From: Actinomycetes bacterium
GTDB lineage: Bacteria > Actinomycetota > Actinomycetes > JAHEKZ01
Assembly: GCA_027118455.1 (NCBI GenBank)
Contig: JAJAYZ010000003.1
Coordinates: forward strand, 1 to 32,128
Direction of reading: 5' to 3'
DNA length: 32,128 nucleotides
This document shows, piece by piece, positions 14,914 through 25,406 of this stretch. Below the pieces are notes generated by a model. The model did not search any database. It was not told the origin of the DNA and saw nothing but the letters and a program-made list of their open reading frames with translations. A program made the translations under genes and the position numbers. Numbering within the stretch: position 1 is the stretch's first letter; every line of letters starts with the position of its first letter.

Positions 14914-17900
14914 ATGTCTCTCGCTGGACTGGTCTCCCTCGTTGCCGCCGACCCATCCATTTCCCAGGCGTTGCAGGAAGATTCTGATGGCGCACTCGTA
15001 GTTCCGGCGGCCGCGACCGCCCTGACCATTGCGGCATTGGCATCTGGTGTTGTCGGCCGACCTCGACCAGTACTAGTCGTCACGGCCACCACCCGCGAGG
15101 CCGACGACCTGGTCGCGGCTCTTGGTTCGATCCTCGACCCAGCCACCGTCGCGGACTTCCCATCATGGGAGACGCTGCCGCATGAACGTCTGTCACCGCG
15201 CTCGGACACCGTTGGGCGTCGCATCGCGGTGCTGCGGCGCCTCGCACACCCCGACAGTGACGGTTCGGGGGCTGGCCCGCTATCGGTGCTCGTCGCGCCG
15301 GTTCGTGCCTTGCTTCAGCCCTTTGCTGTTGGGCTCGGTGATATCGAGCCGGTTCGGCTGCAGGTTGGCGACGAGATCGATGTTGCGCGAACGGTCGAAC
15401 AGCTCGTAGAAGGCGGCTACGTCCGCGCCGACATCGTCGAACGTCGTGGCGAGTTCGCTGTCCGCGGTGGCATCCTCGACATCTTCCCCGCGGTCGAGGA
15501 GCACCCACTTCGGGTTGAGCTCTGGGGAGAAACGGTCGAGGAGATCCGCTGGTTCAAGGCGGCCGACCAGAGGAGCCTGGAGATCGCCCCGCACGGAGTC
15601 TGGGCGCCCCCAACTCGCGAGCTGCCGTTGACCGCTGAGGTGCGCGCCAGAGCAGTCGCGCTGCTTCCGCTGCATCCCGGGCTGGCTGACGTCTTGACGC
15701 AGCTCGCCGAGGGTATTGCCGTCGAAGGGATGGAATCGCTCTCACCGGTGCTGACTGAGGGGATGCAGCTTCTGGTCGACGTTGTGCCAGCGCAAACAGC
15801 TGTCGTCGTCGTCGATCCAGAGCGGGTCAGGGCGCGCAGCATCGAACTGCACCGCACCAGTGCGGAGTTCCTGGCCGCGTCATGGGCAAACGCAGCGGCC
15901 GGCAACGTCACGCCCATCGACCTGGGGGCGGCGTCCTACCGTGAGCTGAGCGACCTTGAGGCTGCGGCGCAGCTACGTTCGCTGCGCTGGTTCGGCGTCG
16001 GCCCTTTCGGCTCACTCGATGAGGACGCAGTGCCATCAACGTTGCGTCCGTCAGAGGAGTACCACGGTGACACCACTCGTGCTGTCGCTGCCATCGCTGC
16101 CGCTGCAAAGGATGCGTGGCGCGTCATCTTGGTCACGGCAGGGCATGGACCGGCTGAACGGTTCGCCGAGCGATTGCGTGAGGAGGATGTCGCCGCCGAT
16201 GTTGTTCCTGAGGTGGACGCCACGCGTTCACCATCGGTAGTGCAGCTGACGACCGGAGTGATGGAGCATGGGCTGGCCAGCGAGAAGCTCAAGCTGCTGG
16301 TGCTTACCGAGACTGATCTCGTGGGACAGCGGTCATCGACCAAGGACATGCGGCGGATGCCGTCGCGTCGGCGGGCGGTGGTCGACCCACTCCAACTGTC
16401 ACCCGGCGACTTCATCGTGCACGAGCAGCACGGGGTCGGCAGGTACGTGGAGATGACCAGCCGCGAGGTGCAGGGAGCAACGCGCGAGTACCTCGTGATC
16501 GAGTACGCGCCGGCTCGAAAGGGACAACCAGCTGACCGGCTCTTCGTGCCAACGGACCAGCTCGACCTAGTGACCCGGTATGTGGGCGGCGAGGCGCCGT
16601 CGCTGCATCGGCTCGGTGGTGCTGACTGGGCGAAGACCAAGGGACGCGCCCGTAAGGCGGTGAAGGAAATTGCCGCAGAGCTCGTGCGGCTGTACTCAGC
16701 TCGACAGGCAGCGGCAGGACACGCGTTTGGCCCCGACACTCCCTGGCAGCGTGAGCTCGAGGATGCGTTTCCCTATGTGGAGACCCCCGACCAGATGGCG
16801 TGCATCGATGAGGTCAAGCACGACATGGAGCAGCCAGCCCCCATGGACCGTCTGGTCTGCGGCGATGTCGGCTACGGCAAGACTGAGATCGCCGTGCGTG
16901 CGGCATTCAAGGCCGTGCAAGACGGCAAGCAAGTGGCTGTGCTCGTGCCGACGACCCTGTTGGTGCAGCAGCACACGAACACGTTTGTCGAACGCTTCGG
17001 TGCATTTCCGGTAGCGGTGCGCGCGCTTTCCCGTTTCCAGTCCGACAAAGAGGCCGCGGCCGTCCTGAAAGGCCTTGCCGATGGCAACGTCGACGTCGTC
17101 ATTGGTACGCACCGGCTCCTGCAGGCGACTGCCCGCTTCAAGGACCTCGGGCTGGTGATCGTCGACGAGGAGCAGCGCTTCGGGGTTGAGCACAAAGAGC
17201 ATCTGAAGGCGCTGCGCACCCACGTCGACGTCCTCACGCTCTCAGCCACCCCGATCCCACGCACGCTGGAGATGGCGCTGGGCGGAATCCGTGAGATGTC
17301 GACGATCCTCACTCCGCCAGAGGAACGACACCCTGTCCTCACCTTCGTCGGTGCTTACGACGAGAAGCAGATTGCAGCGGCGGTGCGCCGTGAACTCTTG
17401 CGCGAGGGTCAGGTCTTCTACATCCACAACCGGGTGGAGTCGATCGAACGTGCTGCGGCACGAATCCGCGACCTAGTTCCCGAGGCCAGAGTCGAAGTGG
17501 CCCATGGACAGATGGGCGAAGATGCCCTTGAGCGGATCATCGTCGACTTCTGGGAGAGGCGCTTCGACGTCTTGGTCTGCACCACCATCGTCGAGTCGGG
17601 ACTCGACATCAGCAATGCCAACACCCTGATCGTCGAGCGTGGCGACATGTTGGGGCTGGCGCAGCTGCATCAACTCCGGGGGCGGGTTGGCCGGGGTCGT
17701 GACCGGGGCTATTCCTACTTCCTCTACCCACAGGAGAAACCGCTCACTGAGGCTGCCCACGATCGGCTGGCCACCATCGCTCAACACACCGACCTCGGGT
17801 CTGGCATGGCGGTGGCCATGAAGGATCTGGAGATTCGCGGGGCCGGCAACGTCCTTGGCGGTGAGCAGAGCGGCCACATCGAGGGAGTCGGGTTCGACCT

Positions 17901-18438
17901 CTACCTGCGACTCGTTGGCGAGGCGGTGGCCGTGCTCAAGGGAGATGTAGACGGCGAAGCGCCCGAGCCATCGGAGACCAGGGTCGAGCTCCCCATCGAT
18001 GCCCACATCCCGCACGCGTGGGTGCCGTCCGAGCGAGTCCGCCTGCAGGCCTACCAGCGGATCGCCGACGCGCACGACGATGCGTCGCTAGCCGAGGTGC
18101 GGGCCGAGCTGGTCGATCGCTTCGGCCCCCTGCCGGAGCCGGTAGAGCGGCTCTTCGACGTGGCCCAGCTACGGACTCTGGTGCGCACGGCCGGGCTCTC
18201 CGAGGTCGTGGCGCAGGGGGCGAAGATCAGGTTCTTCCCTGTGGAGCTGCCCGAGTCGGCGAGCCTGCGCCTCTCCCGCCTCTACCCGGGCACCATCATC
18301 AAGCCCACAGTCCGTACCATCCTGGTGCCAAGACCTTCCACAGCGCGGGTGGGCGGTGGGCCCTTGCGGGACGCCGCACTGCTGCAGTGGGCCACCGACC
18401 TCATCGGGGCTGTGCTGGAAGGCGACAAGGCAGCATGA
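14914..18438 (+). CDS. mfd: Transcription-repair coupling factor Mfd
   Basis: 1174 residues, the normal size for Mfd. The protein displaces RNA polymerase stalled at DNA lesions and recruits UvrA. The N-terminal UvrB-like region contains ERRGEFAVRGGILDIFP. The CarD-like RNA-polymerase-interacting domain starts near 495 (SPGDFIVHEQHGVGRY). The RecG-like translocase follows, with Walker A GDVGYGKTE at 650-658 and the DEEQ Walker B box at 751-754, plus TLSATPIPRTLEMAL, and QLRGRVGRGRDRGYSY in motif VI. The TRCF C-terminal domain begins near 1021 (ETRVELPIDAHIP). All catalytic motifs are present. The ATG has a GGAGG site 6 nt upstream. The next gene overlaps its stop as ATGA. Confidence 0.98.
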   Translation: MSLAGLVSLVAADPSISQALQEDSDGALVVPAAATALTIAALASGVVGRPRPVLVVTATTREADDLVAALGSILDPATVADFPSWETLPHERLSPRSDTVGRRIAVLRRLAHPDSDGSGAGPLSVLVAPVRALLQPFAVGLGDIEPVRLQVGDEIDVARTVEQLVEGGYVRADIVERRGEFAVRGGILDIFPAVEEHPLRVELWGETVEEIRWFKAADQRSLEIAPHGVWAPPTRELPLTAEVRARAVALLPLHPGLADVLTQLAEGIAVEGMESLSPVLTEGMQLLVDVVPAQTAVVVVDPERVRARSIELHRTSAEFLAASWANAAAGNVTPIDLGAASYRELSDLEAAAQLRSLRWFGVGPFGSLDEDAVPSTLRPSEEYHGDTTRAVAAIAAAAKDAWRVILVTAGHGPAERFAERLREEDVAADVVPEVDATRSPSVVQLTTGVMEHGLASEKLKLLVLTETDLVGQRSSTKDMRRMPSRRRAVVDPLQLSPGDFIVHEQHGVGRYVEMTSREVQGATREYLVIEYAPARKGQPADRLFVPTDQLDLVTRYVGGEAPSLHRLGGADWAKTKGRARKAVKEIAAELVRLYSARQAAAGHAFGPDTPWQRELEDAFPYVETPDQMACIDEVKHDMEQPAPMDRLVCGDVGYGKTEIAVRAAFKAVQDGKQVAVLVPTTLLVQQHTNTFVERFGAFPVAVRALSRFQSDKEAAAVLKGLADGNVDVVIGTHRLLQATARFKDLGLVIVDEEQRFGVEHKEHLKALRTHVDVLTLSATPIPRTLEMALGGIREMSTILTPPEERHPVLTFVGAYDEKQIAAAVRRELLREGQVFYIHNRVESIERAAARIRDLVPEARVEVAHGQMGEDALERIIVDFWERRFDVLVCTTIVESGLDISNANTLIVERGDMLGLAQLHQLRGRVGRGRDRGYSYFLYPQEKPLTEAAHDRLATIAQHTDLGSGMAVAMKDLEIRGAGNVLGGEQSGHIEGVGFDLYLRLVGEAVAVLKGDVDGEAPEPSETRVELPIDAHIPHAWVPSERVRLQAYQRIADAHDDASLAEVRAELVDRFGPLPEPVERLFDVAQLRTLVRTAGLSEVVAQGAKIRFFPVELPESASLRLSRLYPGTIIKPTVRTILVPRPSTARVGGGPLRDAALLQWATDLIGAVLEGDKAA

Positions 18439-19115
18439 CGTGTGTGCGTGTTCCGACGAACAGAACGGTGAGGCCGATGCGTGGTGGTAGGCGGCTCCGA
18501 ATCGCGTTGGCCGTGGCGGCCATCAGCGTGCTCGCCCTTTCAGGTTGTGCAACGCAGAAGGCGGGCTCTGCGGCCGTGGCTGGAGATGAGCGCCTGACCG
18601 AAGCGCAGCTCACCGACCTCTTCGGCGAGCTTGACGAGCTCTACAACGTGAACCCAGATGCGCAGCGGCTCCCCAACGACCAGCTGACCCTCAGCGTGCT
18701 CTCCTGGTGGGTCAACGAGCAGCTGATCGGAACGCTCGCCAGGGAGGAGGGTCTGACCGCGACGCAGGCACAGATCGACCAAGTTCTCGGTGCCGACCAG
18801 AAGCAGCGCGATGCCATCTCACTGGGAAACGGGATTCCCCCTTCCCGTCTGGATGCGGCCGCCGAGGTGTTCGTACTCAGCTCAGCGCTCACCGACTCGC
18901 TTGCGGAGCCGGGGGCCACCAAAGAGGAGACCGATGCGGCGTTGATGGCGCGGCTGCAGGAGACCGCCGATGACCTCGGGATCTCGATCAGTCCGCGATT
19001 CGGCACGTGGAACTCCGCGACGGTGTCGGTCCAGCCCCGCAATCCAGAACGCCTCTCGAGCCCGGCCGGCGGGGTGGCGGAACCACCAGCTCTCGACGTC
19101 CCCGGTCAGGGGTAG
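18435..19115 (+). CDS. SurA-N-like lipoprotein
   Basis: 226 residues from ATG 18435, which overlaps the mfd stop (ATGA). ATG 18477 is a good alternative, giving a compact lipoprotein signal MRGGRRLRIALAVAAI ending in lipobox LSGC. Either way Cys of LSGC would be lipidated and the protein tethered outside the membrane. The mature part is helical and resembles the N-terminal chaperone domain of SurA/PrsA (TEAQLTDLFGEL, WWVNEQLIGTLA, ATQAQIDQVL), but no parvulin-type isomerase domain is seen. A protein of this kind sits between mfd and mazG in many actinobacteria. It probably helps exported proteins fold, although this is inferred. The Pro/Ser-rich tail ends at 19115, two nt before the mazG start. 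Confidence 0.85.
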   Translation: MTCVRVPTNRTVRPMRGGRRLRIALAVAAISVLALSGCATQKAGSAAVAGDERLTEAQLTDLFGELDELYNVNPDAQRLPNDQLTLSVLSWWVNEQLIGTLAREEGLTATQAQIDQVLGADQKQRDAISLGNGIPPSRLDAAAEVFVLSSALTDSLAEPGATKEETDAALMARLQETADDLGISISPRFGTWNSATVSVQPRNPERLSSPAGGVAEPPALDVPGQG

Positions 19116-19117
19116 GC

Positions 19118-20122
19118 GTGTCGGGCCGGCTCTCGCTGCTGGTCACCACCCACCGGGTTGCCCCGGGCTTGCTGACGCGTTCGGCGTGGCAGGTGCTCGA
19201 CGACGCAACGACCAGGTTCTCCCGTCCGGAGCATCCGCTGTTGCCAGCTCTTGCTGATGCTGGGCTGTCCGTCACGACCGAGAACCCCGGTCCACCCGCC
19301 GCTTTGGCCCGCATGTTGCTCGATGCCGCTGAGCGCGGCTCGGTGGTGTGGCTCGTCGGGGATGACGGTGACCATGCCCTGACGGAGGCGTTGGCCCCTG
19401 CCATGGCCTCTCGTGCAGAGGGTGGTGCCGAGGTCGAGCTCGAGGTCGTGCATGGTTCGTACGACCTGCCGGGCGCCCGCCTGCTCGACGTCGTCGCAGT
19501 GATGGACCAGCTCCGCTCACCAGGCGGTTGCCCCTGGGACGCTGAGCAGACTCATGCATCCCTGGCCACCTACCTCGTCGAGGAGACCTTCGAGGCGCTC
19601 GCCGCCATCGACGACCAAGACCCTGATGCGTTGCGCGAAGAGCTCGGGGACGTCCTCCTCCAGGTGGCATTCCACTCCCGCATTGCCGAGGAGTCAGAGG
19701 AGCGCGCCTGGTCGATCGACGACGTGGCATCTGGGTTGGTCGACAAACTGGTGCGCCGACATCCGCATGTGTTTGCCGACGGCGATGCCGCAACCGCGTC
19801 CGACGTCGAGAAGAACTGGGAGCAACTGAAGGCGCAAGAGCGGCCGCGCTCCTCGGTCGTCGACGGTGTGCCGCTGGCGCTTCCTGCGTTGGCGCTCAGT
19901 GAGAAGCTGCTGAGCCGCAGCATCAAGGCCGGACTCGATCTTGAGGTCGATGAGCCTGAGCTGCCAGAAGACCTTGACGAGGCTGTGCTGGGAGCGCTGT
20001 TGTTCGGCGTGGTCAGCGCGGGCCGGCGAAGGGGACTCGACTCCGAAACGGCGTTGCGGCGGTTCGCGCACGGCTTCGCTGAGCAGGCGCGCCGTGCCGG
20101 GCTGGCTGCTACCGACGGGTAG
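19118..20122 (+). CDS. mazG: Nucleoside triphosphate pyrophosphohydrolase MazG
   Basis: 334 residues. The MazG fold is in the middle: VVAVMDQLRSPGGCPWDAEQ, then the metal-binding EETFE and REELGDVLLQVAFHSRIAEE helices, which carry the EExxE and ExxD acidic residues, and later ASDVEKNWEQLKAQER. MazG hydrolyses (d)NTPs to monophosphates and cleans aberrant nucleotides. The ~125 residues in front are longer than in E. coli MazG, but an N-terminal extension is usual in actinobacterial versions. The frame is open further upstream, but GTG 19118 follows the previous stop by 2 nt and begins the family's usual VSGRLSLLVTTHRV. The enolase gene follows after 39 nt. Confidence 0.95.
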   Translation: MSGRLSLLVTTHRVAPGLLTRSAWQVLDDATTRFSRPEHPLLPALADAGLSVTTENPGPPAALARMLLDAAERGSVVWLVGDDGDHALTEALAPAMASRAEGGAEVELEVVHGSYDLPGARLLDVVAVMDQLRSPGGCPWDAEQTHASLATYLVEETFEALAAIDDQDPDALREELGDVLLQVAFHSRIAEESEERAWSIDDVASGLVDKLVRRHPHVFADGDAATASDVEKNWEQLKAQERPRSSVVDGVPLALPALALSEKLLSRSIKAGLDLEVDEPELPEDLDEAVLGALLFGVVSAGRRRGLDSETALRRFAHGFAEQARRAGLAATDG

Positions 20123-21442
<1,320 letters not shown>

Positions 21443-21444
21443 CC

Positions 21445-21885
21445 ATGGCAACCACCGACAACGGCAACCGCTCACGGGACCACCTTCAGGTGGTCGACGA
21501 CCGTCCGCTGTGGGCCCGGCTCACCGGTCGTGCCGCTGTCCTGATCCTGGTCGCCGCGGCGCTGGTGATGTCTTTGGCTTTCCCCGTCCGCGAGTACCTC
21601 GCTCAGCGCGCGGCTATCGCCGCGGCGGAGGAGCAGGCGGCGACGCTCGGTGCGCGGGTCGACAATCTCCGGGATCAAGTGGGTCTTTGGCGCGAGGATG
21701 CCTTTGTCGAGCAGCAGGCGCGGGAGCGACTGCACTACGTGATGCCTGGCGAGACCGGGCTCGTGCTGCTCTCGCCAGGAGACGTGGAGCAAGCGCGAAA
21801 GCCTGAAATCCGTGAACCCGTCGAGCCTGAAGTGGCGTGGTTCGACACGCTCTGGGGTTCGGTGAAAGAGGCGGACAACCGGTGA
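21445..21885 (+). CDS. FtsB/DivIC-family septum formation initiator
   Basis: 146 residues. A cytoplasmic N-terminus of about 28 residues leads to a single membrane helix (AAVLILVAAALVMSLAFPV, ~30-48). This is followed by a coiled coil (EYLAQRAAIAAAEEQAATLG... DNLRDQVGLW) and the FtsB-type tail EQQARERLHYVMPGETGLVLL. The ARERLxYVMPGE pattern is the hallmark of this family in actinobacteria. It should act at the division septum with FtsL and FtsQ. The ATG lies 2 nt after the enolase stop. The next gene overlaps its stop as GTGA. FtsB and DivIC are hard to tell apart, so no symbol is given. Confidence 0.93.
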   Translation: MATTDNGNRSRDHLQVVDDRPLWARLTGRAAVLILVAAALVMSLAFPVREYLAQRAAIAAAEEQAATLGARVDNLRDQVGLWREDAFVEQQARERLHYVMPGETGLVLLSPGDVEQARKPEIREPVEPEVAWFDTLWGSVKEADNR

Positions 21886-22406
21886 GCGTTGCTGATCGGT
21901 CGGCGGTGACCGAATCTGATCGCGGTGCCGTGCAACGTCAGCTCGGGCGCGAGGCGCGAGGCATGGTTGCAGTCGCGCACCGCTGCGCATGCGGCGAGCC
22001 GGACGTCGTCACCACTGCCCCGCGCTTGCCAGATGGCACGCCGTTCCCGACGACGTACTACCTCACCTGCCCGCGCCTGACAGGCGCAGTCAGCACGCTC
22101 GAGGCCGAAGGCCGCATGCGGCAGATGCAGCAACGCCTGGGTGGCGATGCCGGATTGCAGGCCACCTACCAGAACGCGCATGAGAACTACCTGTCCGACC
22201 GAAACGGACTCGGCGACGTTCCAGAGATCACCGGGATCTCGGCCGGCGGTATGCCCGACCGCGTCAAGTGCCTGCATGTGCTCGTTGGCCACGCGTTGGC
22301 ATCCGGGCCGGACGTCAACCCCTTCGGGGATGAGGCTCTGCATGAGATCATCGATCGCGGCCTGGCGCGGGGACGTTCTTGTGCCGAGAGGAGTGCCGAC
22401 CTGTGA
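21882..22406 (+). CDS. DUF501 family protein
   Basis: 174 residues. Contains the DUF501 features RCACGEPDVVTTAPRLPDGT with its closely spaced cysteines, then TTYYLTCPRLTGAVSTLE, and MPDRVKCLHVLVGHALASGP near the end, where Cys and His residues are conserved in the family. The Cys/His pattern suggests metal binding, but no function has been established that I know of. It nearly always lies between the FtsB-like gene and ppx/gppA in actinobacteria, as here. Start GTG 21882 overlaps the upstream stop (GTGA), and its own stop overlaps the next start in the same manner, so the three are translationally coupled. Confidence 0.92.
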   Translation: MSVADRSAVTESDRGAVQRQLGREARGMVAVAHRCACGEPDVVTTAPRLPDGTPFPTTYYLTCPRLTGAVSTLEAEGRMRQMQQRLGGDAGLQATYQNAHENYLSDRNGLGDVPEITGISAGGMPDRVKCLHVLVGHALASGPDVNPFGDEALHEIIDRGLARGRSCAERSADL

Positions 22407-23344
22407 CTTCGCGACGGGTTGCCGCGATCGACTGTGGAACAAACTCGGTGCGATTGCTCATTGCCGAGGTTGACCCCGGTTCGGGACTACTGGCGGATGT
22501 CGCCCGTGAGATGCGCATTGTGCGGCTCGGTGAAGGCGTGGATGCCACCGGCCTGCTGAATGCCTCGGCCCTTGAGCGCGCGTTCGGCGCCGTTGACGAG
22601 TACGCACGACTCATCGAGGGCGCAGGCGTCGATGCCGTTCGCTTCGTCGCTACCTCGGCGACGCGGGATGCTAAGAATCGTGCCGACTTTGTCTCCGGAA
22701 TCCGCGGCAGGCTCGGGGTCGAGCCAGAGGTGATCTCTGGTGATGAGGAGGCCGCGCTTTCGTTCACCGGGGCTACGAACAACCTGGAGATCGCCGGCGC
22801 CGCGACTCCGTGCCTGGTTGTCGATATCGGGGGTGGGTCGACCGAGTTCGTGATGGGTGAGCCGGGGCGTCCCCCCTCGTTGTCGGCCTCGGTCGACATC
22901 GGGTGCGTGCGCATGACCGAGCGCCACTTCCTCGACGACCCCCCGTGGCCTGCGGAAGTCAGTGCCGCCCGAGATGACATCGACGCGGCAATCGCTGAGG
23001 TCGCCAAGACCATGCCGCTGCGCCGTGCTGGCTCCATGGTCGGGCTGGCGGGGTCGGTGACCACGGTTGCGGCGCTGGCGATGGGCATGTGGGAGTACGA
23101 CTCGGCCCGCATCCATGGCGCCGTCATCACTGCTGCAGATACCCACCGGGTCTGCGAAGAGTTGCTCTACTCCAACCACGAGAAGCGGTCGGCGAACCCG
23201 GTGGTGCACCCGGGCCGGGTCGACGTCATCGCTGCAGGATCTTTGGTGCTGTCGGCGATCGTGGCCTACACAGGTCTTGCGGAGATCCTGGTCAGCGAGC
23301 ACGACATCCTCGACGGCATCGCCGCGGCGCTCGCCGCAGAGTAG
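22403..23344 (+). CDS. Ppx/GppA phosphatase family protein
   Basis: 313 residues, the short actinobacterial form without a C-terminal HD domain. The ASKHA-fold phosphate loops are visible: AAIDCGTNSVRLLI near the N-terminus, FVATSATRDAKN, CLVVDIGGGSTEFVMG and GLAGSVTTVAALAMG. The Glu needed for catalysis is probably in the SGDEEAALSF stretch. It hydrolyses inorganic polyphosphate or pppGpp; sequence alone cannot say which. GTG 22403 overlaps the DUF501 stop as GTGA and begins VTSRRVAAIDCG, the expected start. A frame start at 22379 exists but overlaps more of DUF501. Confidence 0.94.
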   Translation: MTSRRVAAIDCGTNSVRLLIAEVDPGSGLLADVAREMRIVRLGEGVDATGLLNASALERAFGAVDEYARLIEGAGVDAVRFVATSATRDAKNRADFVSGIRGRLGVEPEVISGDEEAALSFTGATNNLEIAGAATPCLVVDIGGGSTEFVMGEPGRPPSLSASVDIGCVRMTERHFLDDPPWPAEVSAARDDIDAAIAEVAKTMPLRRAGSMVGLAGSVTTVAALAMGMWEYDSARIHGAVITAADTHRVCEELLYSNHEKRSANPVVHPGRVDVIAAGSLVLSAIVAYTGLAEILVSEHDILDGIAAALAAE

Positions 23345-23403
23345 CCCCGAGCCCGCCGAGTGAGACAGGATGTGCGCGGGGTTACACCACAGGCGGAGGA
23401 CCA

Positions 23404-24093
23404 ATGGCTGAGCGAGTGACGTTTGCAAGCAACGGCGGGTCGTGTGGCGGGCTATTCGCCGTACCAGCATCCGGACGTGGACCTGGCGTCGTCGTCATCC
23501 AGGAGTGGTGGGGTTTGGTTCCCCATGTCGAGAGCCTGGTCGATCGGTTCGCCGAGGCCGGCTTCGTTGCGCTCGCTCCTGATCTGTATCACGGCGCCAA
23601 GACCGACGAGCCAGACGAGGCCATGCAGATGATGATGGCGCTCGCCATGGATCCGGCCGCTCAAGACATCGCAGGTGCCGCGCGATTCCTCTTCGAGAGC
23701 GACCCGACCAATGGCAGCGGCATCGGCGCCGTCGGCTTCTGTATGGGCGGGTCTTTGGCTCTGTGGTCGGCGACGCTGGCGCCGCAACTGACGACCGCGG
23801 TTGGTTTCTACCCGGCGCTGCCCTGGGACCGCATGAGCCCAGATTGGCCCAACTACGGAGGCAAGGCGGCGATGATCCACTGCTCTGAGCAGGACGGCAC
23901 ATCGACGGCCGCCGGAATCCAGCAGGCAAAGACCGCGATTGAGAATGCCGGCGGCACCATCGAGCTCTTCGACTACGCCGGCACCCAGCACGCGTTCTTC
24001 AACGACGAGCGTCCCGAGGTCTACGACGCGGCCGCCTCTGCCACGGCGTGGGACCGCACAACGCAGTTCCTGCACGACCGGCTCTCCGGTTGA
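23404..24093 (+). CDS. Dienelactone hydrolase family protein
   Basis: 229 residues with the alpha/beta-hydrolase layout of dienelactone hydrolases: [32 protein letters not shown], and the nucleophile elbow [11 protein letters not shown] with Cys113. The catalytic His is in GTQHAFFND (His196), and the acid is probably an Asp in the segment between. A Cys rather than Ser nucleophile is characteristic of this family. Physiological substrate is unknown; ester or lactone hydrolysis is expected. The ATG has a GGCGGAGGA site 4-6 nt upstream. The gene is separated from ppx by 59 nt and may have its own promoter; its stop overlaps the TTG start of the next gene. Confidence 0.92.
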   Translation: MAERVTFASNGGSCGGLFAVPASGRGPGVVVIQEWWGLVPHVESLVDRFAEAGFVALAPDLYHGAKTDEPDEAMQMMMALAMDPAAQDIAGAARFLFESDPTNGSGIGAVGFCMGGSLALWSATLAPQLTTAVGFYPALPWDRMSPDWPNYGGKAAMIHCSEQDGTSTAAGIQQAKTAIENAGGTIELFDYAGTQHAFFNDERPEVYDAAASATAWDRTTQFLHDRLSG

Positions 24094-24839
24094 GCCCAGG
24101 AGCTGCGGCAGCGAGCAGCGACGCAGCAGGCGTTGCCGTTGCTGCCGCAGCAGCGACGAGTCTGGCTCAGCTCGATGACTCCGTCGCCGAGTGTCGGGCG
24201 TGCCCGCGTCTGGTCGATTGGCGTGAGCGCGTTGCGGTCGAGAAACGACGCTCTTTCGCCGCCGAGGAGTACTGGGGGCGTGCGGTGCCAGGGTTCGGCG
24301 ACCCAGAAGCCACCATCGTGGTGGTCGGGTTGGCTCCGGCGGCGCACGGTGCTAACCGGACCGGCCGGATGTTCACCGGTGACCGCAGCGGGGACTGGCT
24401 CTATGCCGCACTGCACCGGGCTGGTCTCGCCAGCCAGCCGACGTCGGTTGACAGGGGCGATGGGCTGCAGCTCACCGGCGTCCGCGTCACCGCCGCTGTG
24501 CGATGTGCCCCGCCCGGCAACCAACCGGCACCGGGGGAGCGGGACACGTGCGCCCCATGGTTGGATGCCGAGCTGCGGCTGCTGCCCAAGGCCCGGGTCG
24601 TGGTGGCCCTAGGTGGGTTTGCCTGGACAGCTGCCTTGGCGGCACTGGGCAGGGCGGGGGCAGTGCTGCCGCGGCCGCGTCCTCGATTTGGCCACGGAGC
24701 GGAAGCGCGGATCGGGAGGTGGACGCTGCTCGGGTCGTTCCACCCGAGTCAGCAGAACACCTTCACTGGGCGGCTGACCGAACCCATGCTCGACGACGTG
24801 TTCACCCGAGCCAGCTCTCTGGCTGGCCTCAGAGCATAA
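24090..24839 (+). CDS. Family 5 uracil-DNA glycosylase (UdgB-type)
   Basis: 249 residues. Cysteines in [10 protein letters not shown] near the N-terminus, and two more in VRCAPPG and ERDTCAPWL, form the set that binds a 4Fe-4S cluster in family 4/5 enzymes. Motif 1 is [14 protein letters not shown] from residue 80, with Ala-His in place of the catalytic acid of other families, as in Udg[12 protein letters not shown] follows, and motif 3 is [19 protein letters not shown]. It removes uracil and other deaminated bases from DNA. Start choice is uncertain: TTG 24090 overlaps the hydrolase stop (TTGA) and suits the coupling seen nearby, while ATG 24048 is in frame but lies 46 nt inside the upstream gene. 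The N-terminal ~25 residues are Ala-rich. Confidence 0.9.
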   Translation: MSPGAAAASSDAAGVAVAAAAATSLAQLDDSVAECRACPRLVDWRERVAVEKRRSFAAEEYWGRAVPGFGDPEATIVVVGLAPAAHGANRTGRMFTGDRSGDWLYAALHRAGLASQPTSVDRGDGLQLTGVRVTAAVRCAPPGNQPAPGERDTCAPWLDAELRLLPKARVVVALGGFAWTAALAALGRAGAVLPRPRPRFGHGAEARIGRWTLLGSFHPSQQNTFTGRLTEPMLDDVFTRASSLAGLRA

Positions 24840-24874
24840 CTTGATGTCACGTTTTTGCCTTTACGTCCTTTTAG

Positions 24875-25195
24875 GGGGTTGCGGCGCTTCGCGGGCTACC
24901 CCTGCCGGAGTACAAGCACAAGTCCGTGGGGTCGGTCGCCGGGCTTGGTCTCTACAAGGGTGTCGCCAACGTCTACGGGATCAAGCTCAAGGGCGTTCCG
25001 GCTTGGTTCCTGCACCGGACCCACCACATGAGCAGGGCGCCGACCCTGAACCGCAAGATCTCGGTGATCGTCGACGCGATGATGGCACTCCTCTTCAAGC
25101 GTGAGACCGTCTCGCTCTGGTCCATGCACGAGCCGTTCACTGAGTTCCAGGCTGCTGCTGCCCCACCGGCTCGCCGCATCCCGCCAGCCGCCTGA
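24875..25195 (+). pseudogene. 3' remnant of type II NADH dehydrogenase (ndh) gene
   Basis: The frame from 24875 to the TGA at 25193-25195 encodes about 106 residues. From LPEYKHKSVGSVAGLGLYKG through ANVYGIKLKGVPAWFLHRTH to HMSRAPTLNRK and ALLFKRETVSL it matches the C-terminal membrane-binding third of NDH-2 proteins, which run about 400-450 residues. The FAD- and NADH-binding GxGxxG domains that should precede it are missing: the frame is closed by TAG at 24872-24874, and only 35 nt more separate that from the uracil glycosylase stop. The 40 nt at the junction (24841-24880) is T-rich (GTTTTTGCCTTTACG), unlike its surroundings. A GTG at 24926 would allow an 89-residue product, but nothing suggests it functions. 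Probably the scar of an internal deletion; ordinary function excluded. Confidence 0.75.
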
Positions 25196-25250
25196 CCCGA
25201 CGCCGCCTGAGTCCGGGGGCTGGGCGCCCGACGCACTAATCTGAAGGCTG

Positions 25251-25332
25251 GCCCGGATGGCGTAACTGGCAGCCGCTGACCACTTAAAATGGTTTGCCGA
25301 AAGGCGTGTGGGTTCGAATCCCACTCCGGGCA
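25251..25332 (+). tRNA. tRNA-Leu (anticodon UAA)
   Basis: The acceptor arms GCCCGGA and TCCGGGC pair perfectly, with A as discriminator. The D stem is GCG/CGC, the anticodon stem GACCA/TGGTT with loop CTTAAAA (anticodon TAA at 25285-25287). A long variable arm (GCC-GAAA-GGC) makes it a class II tRNA, and the T arm is GTGGG-TTCGAAT-CCCAC. The 3' CCA is not encoded (ACCT follows). A TAATCT at 25237-25242 could be its -10 element. Confidence 0.96.
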
Positions 25333-25406
25333 CCTGGCTGGGCGGCGTTTTGGGGCCCGTTTTCCGCTCCGGGCTGGACTCACACCCGAAATGAGTTACC
25401 GTTGTT

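Noticed and set aside
25251..25332. tRNA-Leu as an integration site for a mobile element
   Set aside because: There is no integrase gene, no repeat of the tRNA 3' end in the window, and ordinary housekeeping genes follow.
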